From Homarus americanus (lineage: Eukaryota; Arthropoda; Malacostraca; Decapoda; Nephropidae): 64,000 nt of DNA. The translations under genes and the position numbers were made by a program. The notes beneath the pieces were generated by a model that saw only the letters and a list, made by a program, of their open reading frames with translations, searched no databases and was not told where the DNA came from. This document shows positions 51,801-64,000 of this stretch, piece after piece; positions within the stretch are counted from its first letter, which is position 1; each line of letters begins with the position of its first letter. The DNA lies in contig NW_024736071.1 of assembly GCF_018991925.1 (NCBI RefSeq), forward strand, positions 12,078,282-12,142,281, given 5' to 3'.

Positions 51801-54800
51801 TCATTCTCATCATCAACCTGTCTCCTTTAACGTCATTCTCAGCATCACCCCGTTCTATTAACGTCATTCTCAGCATCACCCCGTTCTATTAACGTCATTC
51901 CCTGCGCATCACCCCGTCTCTCTCAACGTCATTCTCAGCATCACCCTGTCTCTTTTTAACGTCATTCTCAGCATCACCCTGTCTCTTTAACGTCATTCTC
52001 AGCATTACACTGTCTCTTATAACGCCATTTCAGCATCACTCTGTCTCTTTAACGTTATTCTCAGCATCACTGTCTCTTTTAACATCATTCTCAACATCAC
52101 TGTCTCTATTAACGTCATTCTCAGCATCACCCTGTCTCTTTAACGTCATTCCCCAGCATCAAATTCGTCTCTCTCAACGTCATTCCTGTTAGCATCACCC
52201 CGTCTTTAACGTCATTCTCAGTATCACCCTGTCTCTTTTTAACGTCATTCTCACTGTTCTGTCTCTTTTTAACGTCATTCTCAAGATCACGCTGTTCTTT
52301 TAACGCCATTTCAGCATCACCCAGTCTCTTTAACGTCATTCTCAGCATCACCCAAAAATTCTTTAATGCCGTTATCAGCATCAACCCGTCTCTTTTAACG
52401 TCATTCTCAAGATCACGCTGTCTCTTTTAACGTCATTCTCAGCATCACTTGCCCCTTTTAACGTCATTCTCAGCATCACCCCGTCTCTTCTATTAACGTC
52501 ATTCTCAGCATCACCCTGTCTCTCTCAACGTCATTCTCAGCATCACCTCGTCTCTTTTTAACGTCATTCTCAGCATCGCCCTGTCTCTATTAAACGTCAT
52601 TCTCAGCATCACCCTGTCTCTTTTTAACATCATTCTCAGCATCACCCTGTCTCTCTTTTAACGTCATTCTCAGCATCATTCTCCTGTCTCTTTAACGCCC
52701 CTGGCATCATCTCTGTCTCTTTTAACGTCATTCTCAGCTTCGCCCTGTCTCTTTTTAACATCATTCTCAGCATCACCCTGTCTATCTCAACGTCATTCTC
52801 AGCATCACCCCGTCTCCTTTTAACGTCATTTCAGTATCACTCCTGTTCCTTTTAACGTCATTCAGCATCACTCCTGCCCTTTTAACGTCATTCTCAAGAT
52901 CACGCTGTCTCTTTTAACGTCATTCTCATCATCAACCTGTCTCTCTCAACGTCATTCTCAGCATCACTCTGTTCCTTTTACGTTATCAGCCCTCAACCTG
53001 TCTCTCTTTAACGTCATTCTCAAGATCACGCCATTCTTTAACGTCATTCTCATCATCAACCTGTCTCTCTTTAACGTCATTCTCAGCATCACCCCTGTCT
53101 CTATTAACGTCATTCTCAGCATCACCCTGTTCCCTATTAAGTCATTCTCAGATCACCCTGTGTCTTCAACGTCATCTTCAGCATCACCCTGTCTCTTTTA
53201 ACGTCATTCTTGGAAAGCATCACCCTGTCTCTTTTTAACGTCATTCTCAGCATCACCCTGTCTCTTTAACGTTATTCTCAGCATCACCCTGTCTCTTTTA
53301 ACGTCATTCTCAGCTTCTGCCCCGTCTCTTTTAACATCATTCTCAGCATCACCCCTGTCTCTCTCAACGTCATTCTCAGCATCACCCCGTCTCTTTAACG
53401 TCATTCCAGTATCACCCTGTCTCTTTTAACGTCATTCTCAGCATCACCGTCTCTTTTAACGTTATTCTCAGCATCACTCCCTGTCTCTTTAACGTCATTC
53501 TCAGCTTCGCCCTGTCTCTCTTTTTAACATCATTCTCAGCATCACCGTCTTCCTTCAACGTCATTCTCTTGTGCATCACCCTGTCTCTTTTTAACGTCAT
53601 TCTCAAGATCACGCTGTCTCTTTTAACGCCATTCTCAGCATAACCCAGTCTCTTTTAACGTCATTCTCAGCATCACCCTGTCTCTTTTAATGCCGTTATC
53701 AGCATCAACCTATCTCTTTTAACGTCATTCTCAAGATCACGCTGTCTCTTTTAACGTCATTCTCATCATCAACCTGTCTCTTTTAACGTCATTCTCAGCA
53801 TCACCCTGTCTCTCTCAACGTCATTCTCAGCATCACCCAGTCTCTTTTAATGCCGTTATCAGCATCAACCTGTCTCTTGCAACGTCATTCTCAGCATCAA
53901 CCTGTCTCTCTCAACGTCCTTCTCAGCATCACCCTGTTTCTTTTAATGCCGTTATCAGCATCAACCTGTCTCTTTTAACGTCATTCTCAAGATCACGTTG
54001 TCTCTTTTAACGTCATTCTCATCATCAACCTGTCTCTTTTAACGTCATTCTCAGCATCACCCTGTCTCTCTCAACGTCATTCTCAGCATCACCCAGTCTC
54101 TTTTAATGCCGTTATCAGCATCAACCTGTCTCTTTTAACGTCATTCTCAGCATCACCCTGTCTCTCTCAACGTCATTCTCAGCATCACCCAGTCTCTTTT
54201 AATGCCGTTATCAGCATCAACCTGTCTCGTTTAACGTCATTCTCATCATCACCATGGCTCTTTTAGCGTCTTTCTCAGCACCACCCTGTCTCGTTTAACG
54301 TCATTCTCAGCATCACCCTCTCTCACCTTAACATCATTCTAAGAATCACCCTGGCTCTTTTAGCGTCATTCTAAGCACCACCCTGTCTCTTTTAACACCA
54401 TTCTCAGCATCACCTGTCTCTTTTAACATCATTCTCAGCACCACCCTGTCTCTGTTAACATCATTCTCAGCTTCACCCTGTCGCTTTTAAGATTATTCCT
54501 AGCAACACACTGTCTCTTTTAACGACATTCTCAGCATAACACTGTCTCTCTTAACGACATTCTCAGCATCACCCTGTCTATTTTCACGCCATTCTCAGCA
54601 TCACCTTGTCTCTTTTAATGTAATTCTCAGCATCACCCAACGTCATTCTCAGCATTACACTGTCTCATTTAACGTCTATCTCAGCATCACCCTGTCTCTT
54701 ATAATGTCATTCTCAGCATCACCTTGTCTACTATAATGCCATTCTCAGCAACACACTGTCTCTCTTAACGCCATTCTCAGCACAACCCTGTCTCTTATAA

Positions 54801-57800
54801 CGTCTTTCTCATCATCAGACTGTCCCGTTTAACGTCATTCCCGCCATCACCCTGTCTCTTTTAACGTCATTCTCAGCATCACCCTGTCTCTTTTAATACC
54901 ATTCTCAGCGTCACCCTGTCTCCTTCAACGTCATTCTCAGCATCACCCTGGCTCTTTTAGAGTCATTCTCAGCACCACCCTGTCTCTATTAACATCATTC
55001 TTAACATCACCCTGGCTCTTTTAGAGTCATTCTCAGCACCACCCTGTCTCTATTAACATCATTCTTAACATCACCCTGTCCCGTTTAACGTCATTCCCGC
55101 CATCACCCTGTCTCTTTTAACGTCATTCTCAGCATCACCCTGTCTCTTTTAATGCCATTCTCAGCGTCACCCTGTCTCTTTTAACATCATTCTCAGCATT
55201 AACCCTGTTTCTTTTAATGCCATTCTCAGCATCACCTAGCGTTTTAAAGTCATTCTCAGCATCAACTTGTCTTTTTTAAGGTCATTCTCAGCTTCACCCT
55301 GTCTTTTTTAACGTCATTCTCAGCATCACCGTGTGTCTTTTAATGTCAATCTGAGCATCACCCTGTCGGTTTTAACGTCGTTCTCAGCATCACCCTGTAC
55401 CTTTTAACGACATTCTCAGCATCACACTGTCTCCTATAATGTCATTCTCAGCATCAAACCTGTCTCTATTAACGTCATTCTTAGCATCACCCTGTCTCTT
55501 TTAACACCATTCTCAGCATCACCCTGTCTTTATTAACGTCATTCTTAGCATCAACCTGTCTCTAATAACGTCATTCTCAGCATCACCCTGTCTCTATTAA
55601 CGTCATTCTTAACATCACCCTGTCTCTTTTAACGCCATTCTCAGCATCATCCTGTCTCTATTAACGTCATTCTCAGCATCACCCTGTCTCTATTAACGTC
55701 ATTCTTAACATCACCCTGTCTCTTTTAACGTCATTCTCAGCATCACCCTGTCTCTATTAACGTCATTCTTAACATCACCCTGTCTCTTTTAACGTCATTC
55801 TCAGCATCACCCTGTCCCTTTTAACGTCATTCTCAGCACCACCCTGTCTCTTTTAACATCATTCTCAGCTTCACCCTGTCGCTTTTAAGGTTATTCTCAT
55901 TATCAGTCTGTCCCTTTTAACGTCATTCTCAGCACCACCCTGTCTCTTTTAACATCATTCTCAGCATAACCCTGTCTCTTATAACGTCATTCTCATTATC
56001 AGTCTGTCCCTTTTAACGTCATTCTCAGCATCACTCTCTCTCTCTTAACGTCATTCTCAGCATCACCCTGTCTCTTTTAACGTCATTCTCAGCATCACCC
56101 TGTCTCTTTTAACGTCATTCTCAGTATCACCCTGTCTCTTTTAACGTCATTCTCAGCATCACCCTGTCTCTTTTAAGGTTATTCCTAGCAACACACTGTC
56201 CAGTTTAACGTCATTCTAAGCATCACCCTGTCTCTTTTTAACGTCATTCTCAGCATCACCCTGTCTCTTTAACGTCATTCTCAGCATCACCCCTGGCTCT
56301 TTTTAGCGTCATTCCCAGCACCACCCTGTCTCTTTAACGTCATTTCAGCATCACCCCTGTCTGTATTAACGTCATTCTTTCAGCATCACCCCTGTCTCTT
56401 TAACGACATTCTCAGCATCAATTCTGTCTTTAACGTCATTCTCAGCATCAATTCTTGTTCGTATTAACGCTATTCTAGCATCAATTCTGTCTTTTAACGA
56501 CATTCTCAGCATCACCTGTCTTTAACGTCATTCTCAGCATCACCCTGTCTTTTTAACGTCATTCTCAGCATCACCATGCCCCTTTTAACGTCATTCTCAG
56601 CATCACCCCTGTCTTATTAACGTCATTCTCAGCATCACCCTGTCTCTTTTTTAAATGTCATTCTCAGCATCACCCCGTCTCTTTTAATGTCATTTCAGCA
56701 TCACCTCCTGTTCCTATTAACGTCATTCTTAGCATCACCCTGTCTCTTTTAACGTCATTCTCAGCATCATCTCATTCTTTTTAACGACATTCTCAGCATC
56801 ACCTGTCTTTATTAACGTCATTCTCAGCATCACCCTGTCTCTTTAACGTCATTCTCATCACTTGTCTCTTTAACGTCATTCTCAGCTTCATCCTGTCTCT
56901 TTTAATATTTTCTCAACATCAATTTGTTTCTTTTAAAATCATTCTCACATCAATTTCTGTCTCTCTTTTAACGTCATTCTCAGCATCAATTGTCTCTCTT
57001 TAACGTCATTCTCAGCATCACCCTGTCTTGCTAACGTCATTCTTAGCATCACCCCTGTCTCTTTAACGTCATTCTCAGCATCACCTCTTTGCTCTTTTAG
57101 CGTCATTCTGCTAACTAACTTGCCCTCTTTTTTAACGTCATTCTCAGCATCAATTCTGTCTGTATTAACGTCATTCTCAGCATCACCTCTGTCTCTTTTA
57201 ACGACATTCTCAGCATCAATTTGTCTCTTTTAACGTCATTCTCAGCATCAATTCTGTCTCTTTTTTAACGTCATTCTTGTGCATCACTATGTCTCATTTA
57301 ACGTCATTCTCAGCTTCCCCACTCTGTCTCTATTATTCTCAGCATCAATTCTGTCTCTTTAACGTCATTCTCAGCATCACCCTGTCTCTCTGTTAATGTC
57401 ATTCTCAGCATCACTCCTGTCTCGCTAACGTCATTCTTAGCATCACCCTGTCTCTTTTAACGTCATTCTCAGCATCATCCTATCTCTTTTAACGACATTC
57501 TCAGCATCAATTCTGTCTTTATTAACGTCATTCTCAGCATCAATTTCTGTCTCTCTTTTAACGTCATTCTCAGCATCACTCTGTCTCTCTTTTAACGTCA
57601 TTCTCAGCTTCATCCTGTCTCTTTTTAATATTCTTTCTCAACATCACCCTGTTTTTTTTAAAATCATTCTCAGCATCACCCTGGTTCTTTTAACGTCATT
57701 CTCAGCATCAATTCTGTTCCCTTTAACGTCATTCTCAGCATCACCCTGTTCTCTATTAACGTCATTCTTAGCATCAATTTCTGTCTCTCTTTAACATCAT

Positions 57801-60800
57801 TCTCAGCATCACCCTGTTCTTTTTAACGACATTCTCAGCATCACCCTGTTTCTTTTAAAATCATTTTCAGCATCACCCTGTCTCTTTTTAACGTCATTCT
57901 CAGCATCACCTCTGTCTCTATTAACGTCATTCAGCATCATCCTATTCTTTTAACGTCATTCTCAGCATCACCCTGTCTCTCTTTTAACGTCATTCTTCAG
58001 CATCACCCGTCTCTTTCTATTAACATCATTCTCAGCATCAATTCTGTCTCTTTAACGTTGGTTCTCAGCACTTGTCTCTTTTTAACGTCATTCGTTTCAT
58101 CCTGTCTCTTTTAATATTCTTTTTTCAGCATCATCCTATCTCTTTTAACGACATTCTCAGCATCACCCCTGTTTTTAAAAATCATTCTCAGCATCAATTC
58201 TGTCTTTTTAACGTCGCTCTCAGCATCAATTCTGTCTCTCTTTAACGTCATTCTTAGCATCACCTCTGTGTTTTAACATCGTTCTCAGCATCAACCTGTC
58301 TCTTTACCGTCATTCTCTGTGCATCAACCTGTCTCTTTTTAACGTCATTCTCAGCATCAACCTGTCTCTTTAACATCATACTCAGCATCACCCTGTCCCT
58401 TTTTAATGTCATTCTCAGCAACACTTGTTCCTTTAACGTCATTCNNNNNNNNNNNNNNNNNNNNNNNNNNNNNNNNNNNNNNNNNNNNNNNNNNNNNNNN
58501 NNNNNNNNNNNNNNNNNNNNNNNNNNNNNNNNNNNNNNNNNNNNACCCTGTGTTTTAACATCGTTCTCAGCATCAACCTGTCTCTTTTACCGTCATTCTC
58601 AGCATCAACCTGTCTCTTTTGGCGTCATTCTCAGCATCACCCTGTCTCTTTTAACGTCGTTCTCAGTATAACCCTGTCTCTTTTCATGTCATTCTCAGTA
58701 TCCGTCTGTCTCTTTTAATGTCATTCTCAGCATCACCCTGTCTCTTTTACCGTCACTCTCAGCATCACCCTGTCTCTTTTAACGTCATCCTCAGTATAAC
58801 CCTGTCTCTTTTTATATTTCTCAGCATCACTCTGTTTCTTTTTACGTCGTTCCCAGTATAACCCTGTCTCTTTTCATGTCATTCTCAGTATCCGTCTGTC
58901 TCTTTTAATGTCATTCTCAGCATCACCCTGTCTCTTTTAACGTCATTCTCAGCATCACCGTGTCTATTTTAACGCCATTCTCAGCATCAGCATGTCTCTT
59001 AACGTCATTCTCAGCAACACCCAACATCATTCTCAGCATCACCCTGTCTCTTTTCATATTTCTCAGCATCACCCTGTCTCTTTTATATTTCTCAGCATCA
59101 CCCTGTCTCATTTAACGTCATTCTCATCATGACCCTGTCTCTTTTAACGCCATTCTCAGCATCACCCTGTCTATTTTAACGTCATTCTCAGCTTTACCCA
59201 ACGTCATTCTTAGCATGACCCTGTCTCTTAACGCCATTCTCAGCATCACCCTGTCTATTTTAACAGCCATTCTCAGCTTTACCCAACGCCACCATTCTCA
59301 GCATCACCCTGTCTCTTTTAACATTATTCTCAGGATCATCCTGTCTCTTGTAATGACATTATCAGCATCACCCTGTCTCTTTTAACGTCATTCTCAGCAT
59401 TACACTGTCTCTTATAACGCCATTCTCAGCATCACTCTGTCTCTTTTAACGTTATTCTCAGTATCACTGTCTCTTTTAACATCATTCTCAACATCACTGT
59501 CTCTTTTAACGTCATTCTCAGCATCACCCTGTCTCTTTCAACATTATTCTCAGCATCACACTGTCTCTTTTAACATCATTTACAACATCACCCTGTCTCT
59601 TTTAACGTCATTCTCAGCATCACCCTGTCTCTTTTAACATTATTCTCAGGATCATCCTGTCTCTTGTAATGACATTATCAGCATCACCCTGTCTCTTTTA
59701 ACGTCATTCTCAGCATTACACTGTCTCTTATAACGCCATTCTCAGCATCACTCTGTCTCTTTTAACGTTATTCTCAGCATCACTGTCTCTTTTAACATCA
59801 TTCTCAACATCACTGTCTCTTTTAACGTCATTCTCAGCATCACCCTGTCTCTTTCAACATTATTCTCAGCATCACACTGTCTCTTTTAACATCATTTTCA
59901 ACATCACCCTGTCTCTTTTAACGTCATTCTCATCATCACCCTGTCTCTTTTAATGTCATTCTTAGCATCACCCTGTCTCTATTAAGGGTCATTCTTACCA
60001 TCACCCTGTCTCTTTTAACGTCATTCTCAGCATCACCCTGTCTCTTTTAACGTCATTCTCAGCATCATCCTGTCTCTTTTAATGTCATTCTTAGCATCAC
60101 CCTGTCTCTTTTAAAGTCATTCTCAACATCACCCTGTCTCTTTTGACGTCATTCTCAGCTTCACTGTCTCTTTTAACGTCATTCTCAGCATCATCCTGTT
60201 TCTTTTAACGTCATTCTCAACATCATCCTGTCTCTTTTAACGTCATTCTCAGCATCACCCTGTCTCTTTTGACACGTCATTCTCCAGCTCTGTCTCTTTT
60301 AACGTCATTCTCAGCATCACTCTCTCTTTTTAGCGCCATTCTCAGCATCACCCACTGCTCTCTTTTATAGTCATTCTCAATATCCCTTACCTCTTTTGAC
60401 GTCATTCTCAGCTTCACTGTCTCTGTTAACGTCATTCTCAGCATCACTCTCTTTTAACGCCATTCTCCAGCTTCCTGTACTCTTTTAACGCCATTCTCAG
60501 CATCACTTTCTCTTTTTAACGCCATTCTCCTTCACTGTCTCTTTTAACGCCATTCTCAGCATCACTTTCTCTTTTAATATTTTTAACTACGTCATTCTCA
60601 GCGTCACTCTGTCTCTTTTAACGTCATTCTCCAGCATCCTCAACCTCTTTTAACGTCATTCTCCATCACTGTCTCATTTAACGTCATTCTCAGCATCGCT
60701 CTGTCGGTTTAACGCCATTCTCAGCATCACTGTCTCTTTTAACATCATTCTTAGCATCACTGTCTCTTTTAACGTCATTCTCAGCATCTCTGTCTCTTTT

Positions 60801-61022
60801 AACGCCATTCTCAGCATCACTGTCTCTTTTAACGCCATTCTCAGCATCACTGTCTCTTTTAACGTCATTCTCAGCATCACTCTGTCTCTTTTAACGCCAT
60901 TCTCAGCTTCACTGTCTCTTTTAATGCCATTCTCAGCATCACTGTCTCTTTTAACGTCATTCTCAGCATCACTGTCTCTTTTAACGTCATTCTCAGCATC
61001 ACTGTCTCTTTTGACGTCATTG
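48890..61022. repeat. 12.1-kb satellite array, 32-bp unit, hundreds of copies
   Basis: Core CTGTCTCTTTTAACGTCATT followed by CTCAGCATCACC. The period is 32 bp in clean regions. Higher-order structure is visible: 49735-50199 equals 55774-56238, and a period of about 316 bp occurs at 59.3-59.95 kb. Regions about 51.5-53.6, 56.2-58.4 and 60.25-60.6 kb carry many small indels. Confidence 0.98.
58445..58544. other. Assembly gap, 100 N
   Basis: Exactly 100 N bases, the conventional size for a gap of unknown length. The true array may be longer. Confidence 0.99.
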
Positions 61023-61399
61023 TTACCTCCTTTTCGCCCTTTAACTCTTACAATGGTTCAGTGTTTTCTTATTATTTTATCGTAAATTATGAATCCCTGA
61101 AGTTTTCTTGCTCGTTTGTCTGTATGTATGAACTTTGAACACACACACACACACACGCACAAACACAAAAGCATAGATACGCAAGTACATATGCACCCAC
61201 ATACAAATAAATAAACACACAAACACACGAACAAAAAATACAAAAAACAAAGAAATGCACACACGAACATGTACACACACTCACACGCAAACACAAATAA
61301 AAACAAACAAACAACACGCAAATACACAAGGACGCGCACACACACACAAAAAACACACTCAAATAAATCACAAACAAATACATACAAAATGACAAAATT

Positions 61400-61461
<62 letters not shown>

Positions 61462-61490
61462 CTCTCTCTCTCAGTCAACAGTATATATAA
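61023..61490. repeat. CA-rich tract with (CA)n-(CT)n
   Basis: Interrupted CA/AAC sequence from 61139, then pure (CA)n at about 61405-61458 and (CT)n to 61471. Confidence 0.93.
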
Positions 61491-62613
61491 CAACACACAA
61501 GACAAAAGGTCACAAACAATTAATAATAATAACAACAATTACAACATCAACAATCAACAACAATTACTACAACAACAAGTACTACAATTACAACAAAACT
61601 ACAACACCGATAACAATAACAACATCGATAACAATAACAACATCTATAACAATAACAACATTAATAACAATAACATCAATTACAAAAACTATAATACTAA
61701 CAATAAAATAATAACAAAGAATATACAACAGCAAGAACAAACTACAGATATACACAGCACAGAAGCACCTGGCTGGCGCGATAATTAATAAGATTGTCAA
61801 GCTACTCAGGTAAGCCATGGAAGCATACCAATATGGCTAGAGTTAATTACAGTGTTCTACGCTGGATACTTTTTGCTCTACCTTGCTAGACACATTTGGG
61901 TGGGACGGAAGTACATACGTACTTACGGACGGACGGATAGATGTACATAAATATGCCCCTTATATATGCAGTGGGAGCATAAAAGTAACAATAATAATAA
62001 TATCAGTAATAATGATCATAGTTATAATACAATATAACGCAGCACTCATGTCAAAATTCGTCGTTCATTAGGTCAGTTAAACTTGTTCTCGTTCAGTGAG
62101 TCAGTGAGTTATTCAGTCAGTCAGATTCATTGTAGCAGCTTGTAACTAAACATACAGGTCAACTATGTGTGACCCTCAAGAAAGGCCTTGTGTTTAGGTT
62201 ATGATGTATCACCGCGCTACAACAACTGGGATCTTTTAGCGCGTATTTTATCTCAGTAAACAACACCCACACATTGAGAAACACCCATACCTCAGGTGTT
62301 ACACAGGTGTCGTTGGTGATAATAAGAGGCTCTCCATAAGAACACCTGGGGCGCCAGACATGAGCCACACACACTGTAAGTCTCCACAGCTATTCGCACC
62401 TGACCTTGTGATTCTGACCTTTAACCGATATCTCCCAAAGACAATGTGAACCTGATGTGAGTTTGAAGGTGATAGCTCACAGCATTAGGTAGCTCGAGCA
62501 GAAGGTAATGGAATAACTGAGGCTAAAGGAACAAAAAACGAAAAACTGCACAATATTTTGGAATATTTTGTCGCGTAATTAAGAGAGAAACTTGTATATG
62601 AACCTTATTCACA
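61491..62613. other. AAC/ATAAC simple sequence then unique DNA
   Basis: AACAATAACAACATC-type repeats lie at 61520-61720. 61720-62613 is unique with no gene recognised. Confidence 0.65.
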
Positions 62614-63415
62614 GAGGGGAGGCGTGGTGGTTGGGGATGAGGGGAGGCGTGGTGGTTGGGGAGGGGAGGCGTGGTGGTTGGGATGAGGGGGGGGGCGTGG
62701 TGGTTGGGGGCGAGGTGGGGCGTGGTGGTTGGGGACGAGGGAGTGCGGTGGTTGGGGATGAGGGAGGCGGTGGTTGGGTAAACAGGGTGGCTGGGGATGA
62801 GGGGAGGCGTGGTGGTTGGGAATGAGGGGGTGGTGGTTGGGGATGAGGGGAGGCGGTGGTTGGGGGATGAGGGGGGGTGTGGTGGTTGGGGATGGAGGGG
62901 AGGCGTGGTGGTTGGGCATGAGGGGAGGCGTGGTGGCTGGGATGAGGGAGGCGTGGTGGTTGGGATGAGGGGGGGCGGGTGGGGATGAGGAGGCGTGGTG
63001 GTTGGGGGATGAGGGGGGGGGGTGTGGGGTGGTTGGGGATGGAGGAGAGGCGTGGTGGCGGGGATGAGGGGAGGCGTGGTGGTTGGGGATGAGGGGAGGC
63101 GGTGGTTGGGATGAGGGGAGGCGTGGTGGTTGGGATGAGGGAGGCGTGGTGGTTGGGGATGAGGGGAGGCGTGGTGGCTGGGATGAGGGAGGCGTGGTGG
63201 CTGGGATGAGGGGAGGCGTGGCGGGTTGGGGATGAGGGAGGCGTGGTGGTTGGGGATGAGGAGAGGCGTGGTGTTGGGGATGAGGGGAGGCGTGGTGGTT
63301 GGGATGAGGGGAGGCGGTGGTTGGGATGAGGGGAGGCGTGGTGGTTGGGATGAGGAGAGGCGTGGTGGTTGGGGATGAGGGAGAGGCGGGGAAGTGCGGG
63401 AAGGCGTGGTAATCA
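62614..63415. repeat. About 26-bp G-rich minisatellite, about 30 copies
   Basis: Core GAGGCGTGGTGGTTGGGGAT then GAGGG. Copies differ in G-run length. The opposite strand is His/Pro-rich in all frames, an artefact. Confidence 0.94.
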
Positions 63416-63721
63416 AGGGGTGGGTTGCACGGCCACACCTGTCCAGCTGAACAGGAAACACCCAGGTAATTGCGACGTACAATAATTCTGCTCACATTTC
63501 CTCCTCAACAATGTGTTAAGTTACTCTTTATACAGCTTAAGGAGACGACAACGCTTAATGCCTCCACCAACCACAACAAACACTCCGGACTTATATATCC
63601 ATTCCAGTTTTTCCTTTACTCCTATTATATTTATTACTCATTGCATGTTTTCACCATTTCTTATATATTTTTAGTATTCATTCACTAATGTATTAATCTT
63701 TCCACTCCAATGTATTCAACC
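63416..63721. other. Unique DNA
   Basis: No gene recognised. Confidence 0.5.
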
Positions 63722-63900
<179 letters not shown>

Positions 63901-64000
63901 CATGACACAGGTTCTCAAGGACTTAAACCAGAGAAACTTTTTTTATGTCGCGCCATCACCACTCAGGCAATCCGATGATAAGATGAAAAAAACGGTAATA

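Noticed and set aside
48890..61022. CRISPR-like array
   Set aside because: Units are contiguous 32-bp satellite repeats without unique spacers, in a eukaryotic context.
62523..63495. Minus-strand Pro/His-rich frames of about 300 codons
   Set aside because: They are translations of the C-rich strand of the 26-bp minisatellite.

Overview
The window looks like nuclear DNA of an arthropod, most likely a decapod crustacean (inference). The signs are a perfect AACCT/TTAGG run (arthropod-type telomere repeat) plus several decayed TTAGG-like tracts, very dense CA, GA and AT microsatellites, kilobase-scale minisatellites, and tRNA-derived SINEs. There is no bacterial-style gene layout. Nearly all long open frames are low-complexity translations of tandem repeats. 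No complete gene is visible.

The real organisation is a segmental duplication. Four related segments lie in the same orientation: A about 16.7-21.8 kb, B about 24.6-30.2 kb, C about 31.55-33.9 kb (truncated) and D about 40.7-46.5 kb. A, B and D each end, reading along the minus strand, in the same module. It consists of a conserved upstream block of about 110 bp, a cluster of CCAAT boxes (40-bp period in A), and a 90-bp coding first exon whose start codon sits in an AAGATGGCGGG context and which ends exactly at GAA|GTAAGT in phase 0. The three 30-residue N-termini differ at only five positions and have no indels. This is the best evidence of function in the window: either three tandem paralogues or three alternative promoters/first exons of one minus-strand gene. 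No downstream exon was identified with confidence, and I do not recognise the protein. At equivalent points the copies carry different, copy-private minisatellites. A 392-bp block upstream of A and D is identical although the neighbouring sequence has diverged, which suggests gene conversion or an assembly effect.

Layout: 0-3.8 kb holds microsatellites and unique DNA. 3.8-4.6 kb is a 23-bp minisatellite. 5.7-8.3 kb has a decayed SINE, a GGACGG minisatellite and a 301-bp insertion with 15-bp target duplications inside a decayed telomere-like tract. 8.76-10.38 kb is a G/T-rich tract. 13.06 kb holds a candidate first exon of a membrane protein. 13.87-14.23 kb is a tRNA-type SINE. 15.3-17.0 kb is a minisatellite and a 0.7-kb tandem duplication with AT arrays. 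16.7-46.5 kb holds the four duplicated segments, with a hAT-type non-autonomous transposon (23.2-23.7 kb) and more minisatellites (37.4-38.2 and 39.2-40.4 kb) between them. 47.07-47.41 kb is a second SINE copy. 48.9-61.0 kb is a 12-kb satellite with a 32-bp unit and a 100-N assembly gap. 61-64 kb is CA-rich and minisatellite DNA.

Segment limits, exon calls and SINE ends were read by eye and are approximate unless a precise junction is stated.
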